Of a DNA stretch of 64,000 bases, positions 8,979 through 18,223 are shown piece by piece (the stretch's first letter is position 1; each line of letters begins with the position of its first letter). Location: positions 186,001 through 250,000 of the forward strand of contig CAJJAR010000001.1 in the NCBI GenBank assembly GCA_905182105.1. Reading direction: 5' to 3'. A model generated the notes under the pieces. That model saw nothing but the letters and a program-made list of their open reading frames with translations, was not told the DNA's origin and did no database searches. The position numbers and the translations under genes were made by a program. This stretch comes from an uncultured Paracoccaceae bacterium (GTDB taxonomy: Bacteria; Pseudomonadota; Alphaproteobacteria; Rhodobacterales; Rhodobacteraceae).

Positions 8979-10943
8979 ATGCAAGTGAAGTCACGCTTTG
9001 CGCTCGCTATGACCCTGATATTTGCGCTTGCGGCCCCAGCTGTGGCCGAACGCCCACGCCCATTGGGCTGGGCAATGGACGCTGTGCGTGCTGGGAATTG
9101 GGGAAATGCAGCGAGACTAGTTTCTCGTGATGGTGACGTTGCGGCAGATATTGTGGAGTGGCATCGCCTGCGTGCTGGACTCGGAAATTACGATGATGTG
9201 GCTGCGTTTTTGAAACGTCGGCCTGATTGGCCTGGCGAAGCGCATCTGCGCCGGCAATCTGAAAAGGTTGTCATAAATACAGGCCCCACAAACATTGTGT
9301 CGTTCTTCATTCAAAACGCGCCACAAACGCCACGAGGTGTATTGGCATACGCTGACGCAAAGCGTTCACTGGGAAAACCGTTTGAGACCGATATCGTCCT
9401 TGGGTGGCGCACGATGCGCATGAACCAAACCGACTATGCGCTGTTCCTTTCCTCATACGCGGACCTGTTAAAACCGCATCATAAGGCCCGTCTATCTAAC
9501 ATGCTGTGGGATGGTCAGGCCGCCGACGCCCGTCGCATGCTAGAACTGGTAGATGAAGGGCAGCGGGCCTTAGCGGTTGCCCGTCTTTCGTTACAAAACT
9601 TAGATGACAACGTGAACCGCCTGATCAACAAAGTACCCCCAGCTTTGGGCGGTGATGCTGGCCTGCAATATGACCGGTTTGTTTGGCGTGCACGTAAAGG
9701 CAACCGCGCTGATGCCAAGGCGTTGCTGCGTGATCAATCAACAAGTGCGGCTGCCTTGGGCCAACCCCAAAAATGGTCCAACCGCCGCCGTTCACTTGCT
9801 CGCGATGAAATGCGTGATGGTGACCCAAAGCTGGCCTACCAATTGGCTTCGCGCCACTACCTCAAGGAAGGGTCCGCCTTTGCCGATCTTGAATGGTTGT
9901 CTGGTTACATTGCACTGAGAAAATTGAATGACCCTATCACCGCGCTGGGGCATTTCCTGCGCTTTGACAAAGCGATCCTTTCGCCGATTTCAAAGGGCCG
10001 CGCAGGATATTGGATTGGGCGCGCTTATGATGCACTCGATGATCCGGCCCAAGCGGATCAAGCGTATACAAACGCTGCACAACACCAAACTTCGTTTTAT
10101 GGATTGTTGGCCGCAGAACGTGCAGGATTGCCTTTTGACGTTGATTTAGGTGGCGGAAGCGCCATCCCTGATTGGCGCGGTTCAGCCCTTGAGCAAGAGC
10201 CATTGTTTCAAGCAGGCCTTCTGCTGCAAGCCTCTGGTGAATTGGACATTTCCGAACGTTTCTGGACCCATCTGGCCGAGCGCCTTGATCGTGATCAGGC
10301 AACACAGCTGGGTCAAGCTGCCATTGATGTGGGGCAACCACACTTGGCTGTGATGATAGGAAAGCGTGTAGCACAACGCGCGATCACTTTGACCGAACCT
10401 TACTATGCTTTGCATCCTGTGGCGCAACGTGACCTGCCCATGGCTACAGAGATGGTATTGGCCATTGCACGACGCGAAAGCGAATTTGACCCCAAGGTTC
10501 AAAGCGGCGTGGGTGCCCGCGGATTGATGCAGATAATGCCAGCCACCGCGCAAGAGGTTGCAGGAAAACTTGGCCGTAGCGATGAACATTCAACCGTACG
10601 ATTGACCCAAGACCCCGACTACAATTCCGATCTGGGTGCTGCATTTCTATCCATATTGGCGCATCGCTTTAATGGTAACATTGTAATAATGTCAGCCGCC
10701 TACAACGCAGGACCCAGCCGTCCAATCCGCTGGACAGAACAATATGGTGACCCGCGCGGCCGTACGGATGTTGTGGATTGGATCGAACATATACCGTTTC
10801 GTGAAACGCGCAACTACGTGATGCGCATCACCGAAAGCCTGCCAATTTATCGCGCCCGTTTGGGAAAAACAGCACTGCCAATCGGGTTCACGGAAGAACT
10901 GAAGGGATCAACTTTGCTGCCGTTCACGCCAAAAGGTGAATAA
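8979..10943 (+). CDS. Soluble lytic murein transglycosylase (Slt family)
   Basis: A 654-residue periplasmic protein: signal peptide (FALAMTLIFALAAPAVA), a long alpha-helical superhelix rich in short repeats, and a C-terminal goose-lysozyme-like SLT domain. The catalytic Glu is in AIARRESEFDPKVQSGVGA, followed by RGLMQIMPATAQEVA and SAAYNAGPSRPIRW. It cleaves peptidoglycan glycan strands to 1,6-anhydro ends. Its 3' end overlaps the convergent EamA gene by 36 bases. A GTG a few codons downstream is an alternative start. Confidence 0.92.
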   Translation: MQVKSRFALAMTLIFALAAPAVAERPRPLGWAMDAVRAGNWGNAARLVSRDGDVAADIVEWHRLRAGLGNYDDVAAFLKRRPDWPGEAHLRRQSEKVVINTGPTNIVSFFIQNAPQTPRGVLAYADAKRSLGKPFETDIVLGWRTMRMNQTDYALFLSSYADLLKPHHKARLSNMLWDGQAADARRMLELVDEGQRALAVARLSLQNLDDNVNRLINKVPPALGGDAGLQYDRFVWRARKGNRADAKALLRDQSTSAAALGQPQKWSNRRRSLARDEMRDGDPKLAYQLASRHYLKEGSAFADLEWLSGYIALRKLNDPITALGHFLRFDKAILSPISKGRAGYWIGRAYDALDDPAQADQAYTNAAQHQTSFYGLLAAERAGLPFDVDLGGGSAIPDWRGSALEQEPLFQAGLLLQASGELDISERFWTHLAERLDRDQATQLGQAAIDVGQPHLAVMIGKRVAQRAITLTEPYYALHPVAQRDLPMATEMVLAIARRESEFDPKVQSGVGARGLMQIMPATAQEVAGKLGRSDEHSTVRLTQDPDYNSDLGAAFLSILAHRFNGNIVIMSAAYNAGPSRPIRWTEQYGDPRGRTDVVDWIEHIPFRETRNYVMRITESLPIYRARLGKTALPIGFTEELKGSTLLPFTPKGE

Positions 10944-11768
10944 ACCTGCGCCGACAACAATGGCTGCACCAATACTGACGTTCAACGCGATCATCTCTCC
11001 AAAGACCGTCACGCCAATCATCGCACCAAACACAAGATGGAAATAGGCGAATGGCTGAACAGCGCTGACTTCTGCTGTCTCATAACACTTGATCAGCAAC
11101 CAGTGTCCAAACGCGCCGGTGACACATAATGCTGCCATCCAAATCCAATCAGATGAAATCAGCGACTCCCAAAACCAAATCCCAACACAGGTCATGAAAA
11201 CGCTGCCGACTGTACCGGTCCAGAAAAAGCTGGTGGCCGTACTGTCAAGGCGCGCAGCGTATCGTGTGAGCAATGCATACAGCGCAAACATGATCGCAGA
11301 GATAAGCGGCAAGATCGCCACAACATCAAAGACGCCAATACCTGGCTGAAGGATGATCAAGACCCCAACAAACCCAACTGCAATCGCCGCCCAGCGCCGC
11401 CACCCAACTTGCTCGCCCAAGACCGGCCCAGAAAGAGCAGCGACCATCAATGGATAGCAAATAAAGATTGCGAGTGTCTCCACCAACCCCAGATTGGTTA
11501 GCGCCAAAATCGCAACGCAGATTTCGGCAGCTAACAGAACAGCACGCCCTATCTGCAATAGCGGTTGTTTGGTATGGGCCGCCGCGCGCAGCCCGCCAGC
11601 GCCACGAGACGCAATTGTCATGACAAAAAGTGCAAAGAACCAATAGCGGATCATCACCACCATCAGCACATTGTATTCGCTGGCCAAGTGGCGTGAAATT
11701 CCATCTTGCACCGCAAACACAAATGTCGCTGCTACCATCAGCATAATGCCTGCGCGGGGGTTATTCAT
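10908..11768 (-). CDS. EamA/DMT family transporter
   Basis: A 286-residue membrane protein with about ten helices and two EamA repeats, of the drug/metabolite transporter superfamily. Its ATG overlaps the stop of mnmD by 4 bases, so it is the second gene of that operon. Substrate cannot be predicted; members export amino acids or metabolites. The last codons lie over the 3' end of the convergent transglycosylase gene. Confidence 0.85.
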   Translation of the reverse strand: MNNPRAGIMLMVAATFVFAVQDGISRHLASEYNVLMVVMIRYWFFALFVMTIASRGAGGLRAAAHTKQPLLQIGRAVLLAAEICVAILALTNLGLVETLAIFICYPLMVAALSGPVLGEQVGWRRWAAIAVGFVGVLIILQPGIGVFDVVAILPLISAIMFALYALLTRYAARLDSTATSFFWTGTVGSVFMTCVGIWFWESLISSDWIWMAALCVTGAFGHWLLIKCYETAEVSAVQPFAYFHLVFGAMIGVTVFGEMIALNVSIGAAIVVGAGLFTFWRERQQS

Positions 11769-12451
11769 GATGCTAGAACTCCAAATTTCGCAACAGTCAT
11801 ATGCCGTTTACGCCCATAGCCTTTAATCCGCTGTACGTGGAAACCAGCGTCTGACAATCCCCTGCGTACAAATCCCGCCGCCGTATAAGTGGCCGCGGTC
11901 CCGTTTGCAGTCGTATGATCCCCAACCGCCTGCATCAATTCTGGGGTCCACAGTTCGGGGTTCTTGGCAGGCGAAAAGCCATCTAAAAACCATGCGTCCA
12001 CTTTGCCATGCCATTGGGGCAAGGTTTCGCGTGCATCGCCCATGATTACGTTCAGCGTGATATTTGACGCGTATTGGATAGGTTGCAATTTCGCCCCCCA
12101 ATGGCGCACCAGAGGGACCGATAACTCTGCCAGTTCTGGGAAAACGGACAACGCACGTTCCATTTCCAGATCTGTCATGGGGAACGCTTCAAAACTAGTG
12201 AAGTGCAGATGCCCTTCAGTTCCAGACGCCAGCCAGGCCTGAACCGCAGTTAAGAACCCCAGCCCCGACCCAAAGCCTAGTTCCCCAATATGAAAACCAT
12301 CGCAAAAGCGCGTGGGCAATTCATTGCCAGTCAAAAAAACATGCCGCGTTTCCTCCAATCCATTATCCAAGCTGAAATAGGGGTCATCAAACTGGTTGGA
12401 GACAGGAACGCCGCTGTCGCGCCATTCTAGATCTGCTTGCTGGTCCTGCAT
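11765..12451 (-). CDS. mnmD: tRNA 5-methylaminomethyl-2-thiouridine methyltransferase MnmD
   Basis: A 228-residue protein matching the N-terminal methyltransferase half of E. coli MnmC. It has the family phrase DDPYFSLDNGLEETRHVFL, the SAM region IGELGFGSGLGFLTAVQAW, and DAWFLDGFSPAKNPELWTPEL. It methylates nm5s2U34 to mnm5s2U34 in the tRNA wobble position. The oxidase half is a separate divergent gene starting about 70 bases away, so the two MnmC functions are split here. Confidence 0.9.
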   Translation of the reverse strand: MQDQQADLEWRDSGVPVSNQFDDPYFSLDNGLEETRHVFLTGNELPTRFCDGFHIGELGFGSGLGFLTAVQAWLASGTEGHLHFTSFEAFPMTDLEMERALSVFPELAELSVPLVRHWGAKLQPIQYASNITLNVIMGDARETLPQWHGKVDAWFLDGFSPAKNPELWTPELMQAVGDHTTANGTAATYTAAGFVRRGLSDAGFHVQRIKGYGRKRHMTVAKFGVLAS

Positions 12452-12520
12452 TGGCTTGCCCTATATGTATCCCATAAGCGGGACTTCGATTTTGGGCGAC
12501 TGTGAAGAAAGGCGATCACT

Positions 12521-13567
12521 TTGACAACGGCTGACATTACCATTCGAGGCGCGGGTATCTTGGGGTTATCCATCGCATGGGCTTGCACCTTGCGCGGTGT
12601 AAAGGTGTGTTTGATCGATCCCAATGGGCCTGCCTTTGGCAGCAGTGGCAGTATCGTTGGTGCCCTATCCCCCCACGTCCCCGAAAGGTGGGAACCTAAA
12701 AAACAGTTTCAATTGGAAAGCCTTTTAATGGCTCAAGACTTTTGGGACAGGGTGACAGAACACGGCGGCCTTAGAACCGGCTACATGCGCACCGGACGTC
12801 TTCAGCCAATCGCTACCGAAAATGTGTTAAAGCTGTCCCAAACGCGATCTGAGGCCGCAAAAACGCTTTGGCAAGGCCATGCGCAGTGGTCCGTCATTCC
12901 ATCCGATCCAGCGAACCCTTGGGAACCACGCAGTCCCACCAGCATGTTGATCTATGACAACCTAAGCGCCCACATGCATCCACGCATGGCTTGCGCCGCA
13001 TTGGTTGCCGCGCTTCAGTCCAAAGGTGTCGAGGTGGTGACCGACGCGCCTGACGTTGGCAAAACAATTTGGGCAACTGGTGCGCAAGGGTTGGCAGATC
13101 TAAGCGAAGAATATCAGCACGAGGTGGGTGCAGGCGAAAAAGGGCAAGCCGCGTTGCTAAAGTTTGATATGCCCAATGCCCCACAATTATATGCCGATTA
13201 CCTACATGTGATCCCCCATGAAAACGGTACCGTTGGCGTTGGATCCACATCAGAGCGATATTTTGACAATCCAAAATCAACCGATAGGCAGCTTGAAGAT
13301 ATCATAGACCGCATCCGCATTGCGCTACCCGTTTTGGCAGATGCACCCGTGATTGAACGATGGGCCGGTTTGCGGCCACGTTCGCGCACACGCGCACCAA
13401 TGCTGGGTGCGTTGCCAGATCGCCCTGATCATTTCGTCGCAAACGGCGGCTTCAAAATTGCCTTTGGGTTGGCACCAAAAATCGCAGAGGTTATGGTCGA
13501 TCTCGTTTTAGAGGATCGTAACAACATTCCAGATATTTTTGATATTCACGCTTCACTAAAGCCTTAG
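12521..13567 (+). CDS. FAD-dependent oxidase, MnmC C-terminal-domain type
   Basis: A 348-residue DAO-family flavoprotein: a GAGILGLSIAWACTLRG dinucleotide-binding motif near residue 10, GSSGSIVGALSPHVPERW, and a C-terminal RWAGLRPRSRTRAPMLGALP and FVANGGFKIAFGLAPKIAE. Divergent adjacency to mnmD suggests it removes the carboxymethyl group from cmnm5s2U34, the MnmC oxidase step, though a glycine/D-amino-acid oxidase role cannot be excluded. The start codon is TTG with GAAGAAAGG upstream. Confidence 0.8.
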   Translation: MTTADITIRGAGILGLSIAWACTLRGVKVCLIDPNGPAFGSSGSIVGALSPHVPERWEPKKQFQLESLLMAQDFWDRVTEHGGLRTGYMRTGRLQPIATENVLKLSQTRSEAAKTLWQGHAQWSVIPSDPANPWEPRSPTSMLIYDNLSAHMHPRMACAALVAALQSKGVEVVTDAPDVGKTIWATGAQGLADLSEEYQHEVGAGEKGQAALLKFDMPNAPQLYADYLHVIPHENGTVGVGSTSERYFDNPKSTDRQLEDIIDRIRIALPVLADAPVIERWAGLRPRSRTRAPMLGALPDRPDHFVANGGFKIAFGLAPKIAEVMVDLVLEDRNNIPDIFDIHASLKP

Positions 13568-14361
13568 GCGGTCGCTGTCATACAAAGGCGACCATCAGGC
13601 CCGCGCACCCACAACTTGCGGCCCTTCCGGCACAGCGTTGCTGTTTCATAATGCATCAATGGGGACGTGGCGCGGAAGGAGAACTCCTTTAGCTCTCCTA
13701 AAGAACTCTGTGCCATAAACATTAGGTGCTGTGCTAAAAGTGGGCCGTGTACAACTAGACCATCATACCCCTCAACATCCTTCGCATAGTCCAAATCATA
13801 ATGAATACGATGCCCATTGAAGGTAAGCGCGGAATAACGAAACAGCATCGTAGGATCGAAGCTGACTTCAATCTGCTCTTCTTCATCTATATCTGCGGCC
13901 ACGGCAGCTGGGCGGGGTGCAGATAAATCGGGGTCTTCACGGTAAACCAAATCTTGCCACTCAGTCAGGCACAGCGCATTATCCTGCCAAACCTCATGGC
14001 GCAAAGTCACAAATGCCAAGGGGCCCGTACGCCCTTCTTTGTGCAACGCCTTTTCACAACGTGACGTTCGGATCGCGGGAAGGCCCGTCAAGATAGGCGT
14101 GTCAAACTTGAGCCGCCCACCGGCCCACATACGTCGCGGCAGCCCCATATCAGGAACAAGCCCGCCCACTTTTGGGTGCCCATCACGGCCCAGCGCTGTT
14201 GGCGGTTGGGGATCCCAAAAGTACAGTTGGTGAAAAAATGGCAGCAACGGATCACCAACACCAATTGAGGGCGGTAATCCTAAAGACGTTTGCATCGCGT
14301 TTGCGCGTGCACCATCCATAACATCGCTTTGACTTGTTGTTCTGCTTGGATCAAAATTCAT
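13564..14361 (-). CDS. MaoC/FAS1-like hydratase (mesaconyl-CoA hydratase-like)
   Basis: About 265 residues, similar to the double-hotdog hydratases acting on mesaconyl-C4-CoA or other acyl-CoAs: LPRRMWAGGRLKFDTPI, KEGRTGPLAFVTLRHEVW, and the C-terminal hydratase region FRYSALTFNGHRIHYDLDYA and VVHGPLLAQHLM. Hydration of an unsaturated acyl-CoA is inferred. An ATG 24 bases further upstream, almost touching the divergent VOC gene, is possible, but its AGGTGG would be too close; the MNFDPSR start is preferred. It overlaps the end of the oxidase gene by 4 bases, tail to tail. Confidence 0.75.
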   Translation of the reverse strand: MNFDPSRTTSQSDVMDGARANAMQTSLGLPPSIGVGDPLLPFFHQLYFWDPQPPTALGRDGHPKVGGLVPDMGLPRRMWAGGRLKFDTPILTGLPAIRTSRCEKALHKEGRTGPLAFVTLRHEVWQDNALCLTEWQDLVYREDPDLSAPRPAAVAADIDEEEQIEVSFDPTMLFRYSALTFNGHRIHYDLDYAKDVEGYDGLVVHGPLLAQHLMFMAQSSLGELKEFSFRATSPLMHYETATLCRKGRKLWVRGPDGRLCMTATA

Positions 14362-14387
14362 TTTAAATTGATAAGGACATTCCACCT

Positions 14388-14837
14388 ATGGAGCAATCCC
14401 CACGCGTAGATGCAATCGATCATTTGGTTTTGACCGTCGCCAACATTTCTTCAACCTGCAGGTTTTATCAAAACGTCCTTGGGATGCAGGCAGAAGCATT
14501 TACTGTTGCAGATGGTATGCGGCGGTGGGCGCTGAAATTCGGACAACAAAAGATCAATCTGCATGAGGTTGGATCGGAGTTTGACCCGAAGTCCGCCCAT
14601 CCAACGGCGGGCAGTGCGGATTTATGTTTCTTAACCTCAACACCGCTCAAAGATTGGATTAAACATTTTTCGGTTCACGATATAGCCATCCTGCAAGGAC
14701 CTATCGCACGTACAGGTGCCACCGGCCCTATTCATTCGATTTACATCCGTGATCCTGATGAAAACTTAATCGAAGTAAGCATTAAAGAACCTAATCTGAA
14801 ACAAAAAAGGCCCCGAATAATCGGAGCCTTTAAATAA
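14388..14837 (+). CDS. VOC family (glyoxalase/bleomycin-resistance fold) protein
   Basis: A 149-residue protein with the VOC metal-binding pattern: IDHLVLTVANISSTCRFYQNVLGM at the start, a central KINLHEVG, and IYIRDPDENLIEVSI at the end, giving His, His and Glu ligands. Family members are small metalloenzymes or binding proteins (glyoxalases, dioxygenases, resistance proteins); substrate is unknown. It is divergent from the hydratase gene with an intergenic space of only a few bases up to about 26, depending on the hydratase start. Confidence 0.8.
   Translation: MEQSPRVDAIDHLVLTVANISSTCRFYQNVLGMQAEAFTVADGMRRWALKFGQQKINLHEVGSEFDPKSAHPTAGSADLCFLTSTPLKDWIKHFSVHDIAILQGPIARTGATGPIHSIYIRDPDENLIEVSIKEPNLKQKRPRIIGAFK
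14806..14831. terminator. Bidirectional terminator overlapping the VOC gene end
   Basis: AAAGGCCCCG and CGGAGCCTTT pair around an AATAAT loop (one internal mismatch), with A-rich sequence before and T-rich after. It sits inside the last codons of the VOC gene and serves both it and the convergent OmpA gene. Confidence 0.75.
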
Positions 14838-14855
14838 CTTTGTATTTGCAGCCTA

Positions 14856-15527
14856 TTAAGCATCAGGCAAAATCACAATTTCAACACGACGGTTTTGTGA
14901 TTTACCCACTGGGCCAAGGTTGCTTGCCAGAGGTTGGCTTTCACCACGACCAAATGTTTGGATACGCGCAAACGGAATCCCCGCATCCAGCAATACATCT
15001 GCCACAGCATTGGCGCGGCGTTCACTAAGCTGTTGGTTATACGCCGCATCACCATCACTGTCAGTATGACCTACAATTTGAATTGTTGAATTCGGGTATG
15101 CCTGCAAGTTGCTGGCGACTGTGTTCAAGTCACGCGTCAAATCACTGCGCACTGCAAAACTGTCTTTTGCGAACAAAATGTCCTGCGGCAGTGTCACGAT
15201 CAAACGATCGCCTGTGTTCTGGATGGAAACGTTGGCGTTGCCCAAATCACGGCGCAAGTCTGCTTCTTGTTGGTCAAGACCATAGCCAACACCAGCACCA
15301 ACTGCGCCACCAACCAAAGCACCTGCGAGCGCACGATCGCCGCGCTTACCATCTTTGCTAACCAACGCGCCAAGCAACGCACCGCTAGCCGCACCCAAAA
15401 GGGCACCTTGTTTTGTGTTACGGTTAGGATCACCTGGATTGTTACCCAAGAGAGATGGATCCGTACAAGCGCCCAACGCAAAGGTACTGCACATCGCTAG
15501 GATAATCGGAGTTTTCAAAAGTTTCAT
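14856..15527 (-). CDS. OmpA-family lipoprotein with glycine-zipper segment
   Basis: A 223-residue envelope protein. The signal peptide ends in a lipobox (FALGAC), giving a lipidated Cys at about residue 20. Next comes a glycine-zipper-like hydrophobic stretch (LLGAASGALLGALVSK, AGALVGGAVGAGVGYGLD), then an OmpA peptidoglycan-binding domain (NSTIQIVGHTDSDGDAAYNQ, LSERRANAVADVL, GRGESQPLASN, KSQNRRVEIVI). It probably tethers the outer membrane to peptidoglycan. Architecture resembles YiaD. Confidence 0.88.
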   Translation of the reverse strand: MKLLKTPIILAMCSTFALGACTDPSLLGNNPGDPNRNTKQGALLGAASGALLGALVSKDGKRGDRALAGALVGGAVGAGVGYGLDQQEADLRRDLGNANVSIQNTGDRLIVTLPQDILFAKDSFAVRSDLTRDLNTVASNLQAYPNSTIQIVGHTDSDGDAAYNQQLSERRANAVADVLLDAGIPFARIQTFGRGESQPLASNLGPVGKSQNRRVEIVILPDA

Positions 15528-15645
15528 TTCATACTGCCTTCAAAGTTGCGGCCCCGTTCGGGCAGGACGTCATTGTGTGGCTAGCATATAGGCCAGAATA
15601 AGCACATCAAATAAGGGGAAAGAAATTTCGGCGGCATCTCGCTGA

Positions 15646-16500
15646 TTATGCCTCAGCCCGTGCCGCTTCGTATGCCAGCATCGCCCGTTTCATCGGCAAC
15701 CCCCAGTGATATCCACCCATAGCGCCAGATTTACGAAGTGCGCGGTGACATGGAATCAACCAACTGACGGGATTACGGCCAATCGCGGTTCCCACCGCAC
15801 GAACGGCTTTTGGATTTCCAACGGCCTGCGCTATTTCTGAATAAGTTGTAACCTGACCCGATGGCACATTCAGCAATGCTTCCCATACTTTCACTTGAAA
15901 AGGCGCACCTATCAAAAGGAGCGGGGTCTGATCTGAGGTTAATCCCGCAGCACAAAAAGCCGTCTGAACCCACGTATCTAACCGATTTGGTGCCTCTATG
16001 AAGGAGCCGTCCGGCCAACGACCCCGAAGATCATCAAATGCTATCTGTTCGCCCAATTCCGCCGCAAAACCCAAGCCACAGATCCCTCGATCTGTCCCCA
16101 TAACAATTGCGCGACCAAAAGCAGTATCGAACCATCCCCAATAGATTGTCAGTCCCGCACCACGTTTGGCATATTCACCCGGACTCATAGCCTCCCACTT
16201 TAAAAATAAATCATGCAACCTGCCACTTTCCGAAAGGCCACTGGCATGCGCTGCCTCCACCGTTGAAAATTTATTATGCAGTAGCGTTTTCGCATGACGC
16301 AGAGTTAAGTATTGCTGGTAACGTTTAGGCGAAACACCAACCCAACGACTGAATATTCGCTGAAAATGTGCGGGACTCATGCCCATCTGCACTGCCATTT
16401 CCTCAAGCGATAAATTGTCTTCAGCGGAATCGATCAACGCAATCGCATGTCGCATGACGTTGTAGTGGTAACCGCTATGTTCTTCGTCATTGTGTATCAT
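15646..16500 (-). CDS. Ada-like AraC regulator fused to O6-methylguanine-DNA methyltransferase
   Basis: About 284 residues: an AraC helix-turn-helix domain (LSLEEMAVQMGMSPAHFQRI) followed by a 6-O-methylguanine methyltransferase with the acceptor Cys in NPVSWLIPCHRALRK. The Zn-binding N-terminal Ada domain that accepts methyl from phosphotriesters is absent, so the usual Ada sensing Cys is missing. It would repair alkylated guanine and may regulate repair genes by another cue. Start MIHNDEEH was preferred; the frame is open another 24 codons toward nth. Confidence 0.87.
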   Translation of the reverse strand: MIHNDEEHSGYHYNVMRHAIALIDSAEDNLSLEEMAVQMGMSPAHFQRIFSRWVGVSPKRYQQYLTLRHAKTLLHNKFSTVEAAHASGLSESGRLHDLFLKWEAMSPGEYAKRGAGLTIYWGWFDTAFGRAIVMGTDRGICGLGFAAELGEQIAFDDLRGRWPDGSFIEAPNRLDTWVQTAFCAAGLTSDQTPLLLIGAPFQVKVWEALLNVPSGQVTTYSEIAQAVGNPKAVRAVGTAIGRNPVSWLIPCHRALRKSGAMGGYHWGLPMKRAMLAYEAARAEA

Positions 16501-16589
16501 GGCCAATACATAACCTGTACACGGCACCCGATCGACCCGTTTTTTGCGCAAAGGTTGCAGCAGCCCAGACAAACAGGCATAGGAACACT

Positions 16590-17234
16590 ATGGCAAAACA
16601 GCTCGACTATCATACCATCCGCGAAATATTCACGCGCTTTCAAGATATTGCTCCAGAGCCCGAAGGGGAGTTGGAGCACGTCAACGTTTACACATTGGTT
16701 GTCGCCGTTGCCTTGTCTGCTCAAGCAACAGATGTGGGCGTCAACAAAGCCACCAGCGCACTGTTCCAGGTCGCAGATACCCCACAGAAGATGCTGGACC
16801 TTGGTATTGAGGGTTTGACAGAATACATCAAAACAATCGGTCTATTTCGCCAAAAGGCGAAAAACGTGATCAAGCTGAGCCAGATCTTAGTCGACGACTA
16901 CAATGGCGAAGTCCCCAATTCGCGCGCTGCACTACAATCTTTGCCCGGTGTTGGACGCAAGACTGCCAATGTCGTCTTGAACATGTGGTGGCATCAACCG
17001 GCCCAAGCCGTAGACACACACATTTTCCGCGTCGGAAACCGCACCGGTATTGCCCCTGGGAAAACCGTCGATACCGTAGAACGCGCAGTTGAAGATAATA
17101 TCCCCGCTGACTTCCAACTTCACGCCCATCATTGGTTGATCCTACATGGGCGTTATCACTGCAAAGCCCGCAAACCATTGTGCGGAACATGCCTTATCCG
17201 CGATCTCTGCCCCTTTGAGGAAAAAAACCTATGA
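16590..17234 (+). CDS. nth: Endonuclease III
   Basis: A 214-residue base-excision repair glycosylase/AP lyase. It shows the helix-hairpin-helix LPGVGRKTANVVLNMW with the catalytic Lys, the catalytic Asp in AVDTHIFRVGNRTG, and a C-terminal 4Fe-4S loop CKARKPLCGTCLIRDLCPF (Cys spacing 6-2-5). It removes oxidised pyrimidines. The stop overlaps the ATG of the kinase gene by 4 bases, and the alkylation repair gene lies divergent upstream. Confidence 0.95.
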   Translation: MAKQLDYHTIREIFTRFQDIAPEPEGELEHVNVYTLVVAVALSAQATDVGVNKATSALFQVADTPQKMLDLGIEGLTEYIKTIGLFRQKAKNVIKLSQILVDDYNGEVPNSRAALQSLPGVGRKTANVVLNMWWHQPAQAVDTHIFRVGNRTGIAPGKTVDTVERAVEDNIPADFQLHAHHWLILHGRYHCKARKPLCGTCLIRDLCPFEEKNL

Positions 17235-18223
17235 CCAACTATCAAGTTGTCGGAATCGGCAACGCTGTTGTTGACGTTATTACACAATCAACCGACGCCT
17301 TCTTAAATGAAATGAACATCGACAAAGGCATCATGCAATTGGTCGACCAAGACCGCAGCGAAGCCTTGTTCAGCAAAATTGGCAAAAGTGTTCAGACCTC
17401 TGGCGGTTCGGTTGCGAACACTGTTGCGGGTGTTGGTTCTTTAGGTTTGAAAACTGCATTCATCGGGCGCGTTCGTGACGACGCATTGGGTAATTTTTAC
17501 GCCAAATCCATGATCAACGAAGGCACTGACTTTGTGAACGCCCCAGCAACGGACGAAGATTTGCCAACATCGCGTTGTATGATTTTCGTCACGCCGGACG
17601 GTGAGCGTTCTATGAACACCTACCTTGGCATCTCAACCAACCTTGGCCCAAAAGATGTGTCAGAGGATGTAGCGGGCAATGCCGCCATCATGTTCCTTGA
17701 GGGCTATCTGTTCGACAAAGACGCGGGCAAAGAAGCGTTTCTACAAGCTTCCCGCCTAACCCGTGCCGCTGGTGGCAAAGCAGGTATCGCGATTTCTGAT
17801 CCGTTCTGCGTCAACCGACATCGCGCTGATTTCTTGCGCATGATTGGAGATGAACTTGATTTTGTCATGGGCAATGAAGCTGAAGTAAAATCCCTGTTCG
17901 AAACTAACGACCTAGAAGAGGCACTTACTAAAACAGCAGCGCTTTGTCCTCTGGTTGTATGCACACGTTCGGGTGACGGCGTGACAATCATTCGCGGCGA
18001 TGAGCGCGTGGATGTACCTGTAAAAACAGTCGTTCCTGTTGATGCGACTGGCGCAGGCGATCAATTCGCTGCTGGCTTTATCTATGGCATGGCCACGGAT
18101 CGTGATTTGGAGACTTGTGGACGCATGGGGAACATCTGCGCAGCCGAAGTTATCAGCCATATCGGCCCGCGCCCTGAGCAAGACATCTTGGCGCTGTTCA
18201 AAACCGAAGGTTTGGTCGACTGA
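17231..18223 (+). CDS. PfkB-family sugar/nucleoside kinase (adenosine kinase-like)
   Basis: A 330-residue ribokinase-family kinase. It has the N-terminal GIGNAVVDVITQ, the GGSVANTVAGVGSLGLKTAFIG sugar-binding region and the C-terminal signature VDATGAGDQFAAGFIYG with the catalytic Asp. Such roseobacter proteins are usually annotated adenosine kinase, but the sequence alone does not fix the substrate. It is second in a nth-kinase-acetyltransferase operon joined by overlapping codons. Confidence 0.85.
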   Translation: MTNYQVVGIGNAVVDVITQSTDAFLNEMNIDKGIMQLVDQDRSEALFSKIGKSVQTSGGSVANTVAGVGSLGLKTAFIGRVRDDALGNFYAKSMINEGTDFVNAPATDEDLPTSRCMIFVTPDGERSMNTYLGISTNLGPKDVSEDVAGNAAIMFLEGYLFDKDAGKEAFLQASRLTRAAGGKAGIAISDPFCVNRHRADFLRMIGDELDFVMGNEAEVKSLFETNDLEEALTKTAALCPLVVCTRSGDGVTIIRGDERVDVPVKTVVPVDATGAGDQFAAGFIYGMATDRDLETCGRMGNICAAEVISHIGPRPEQDILALFKTEGLVD

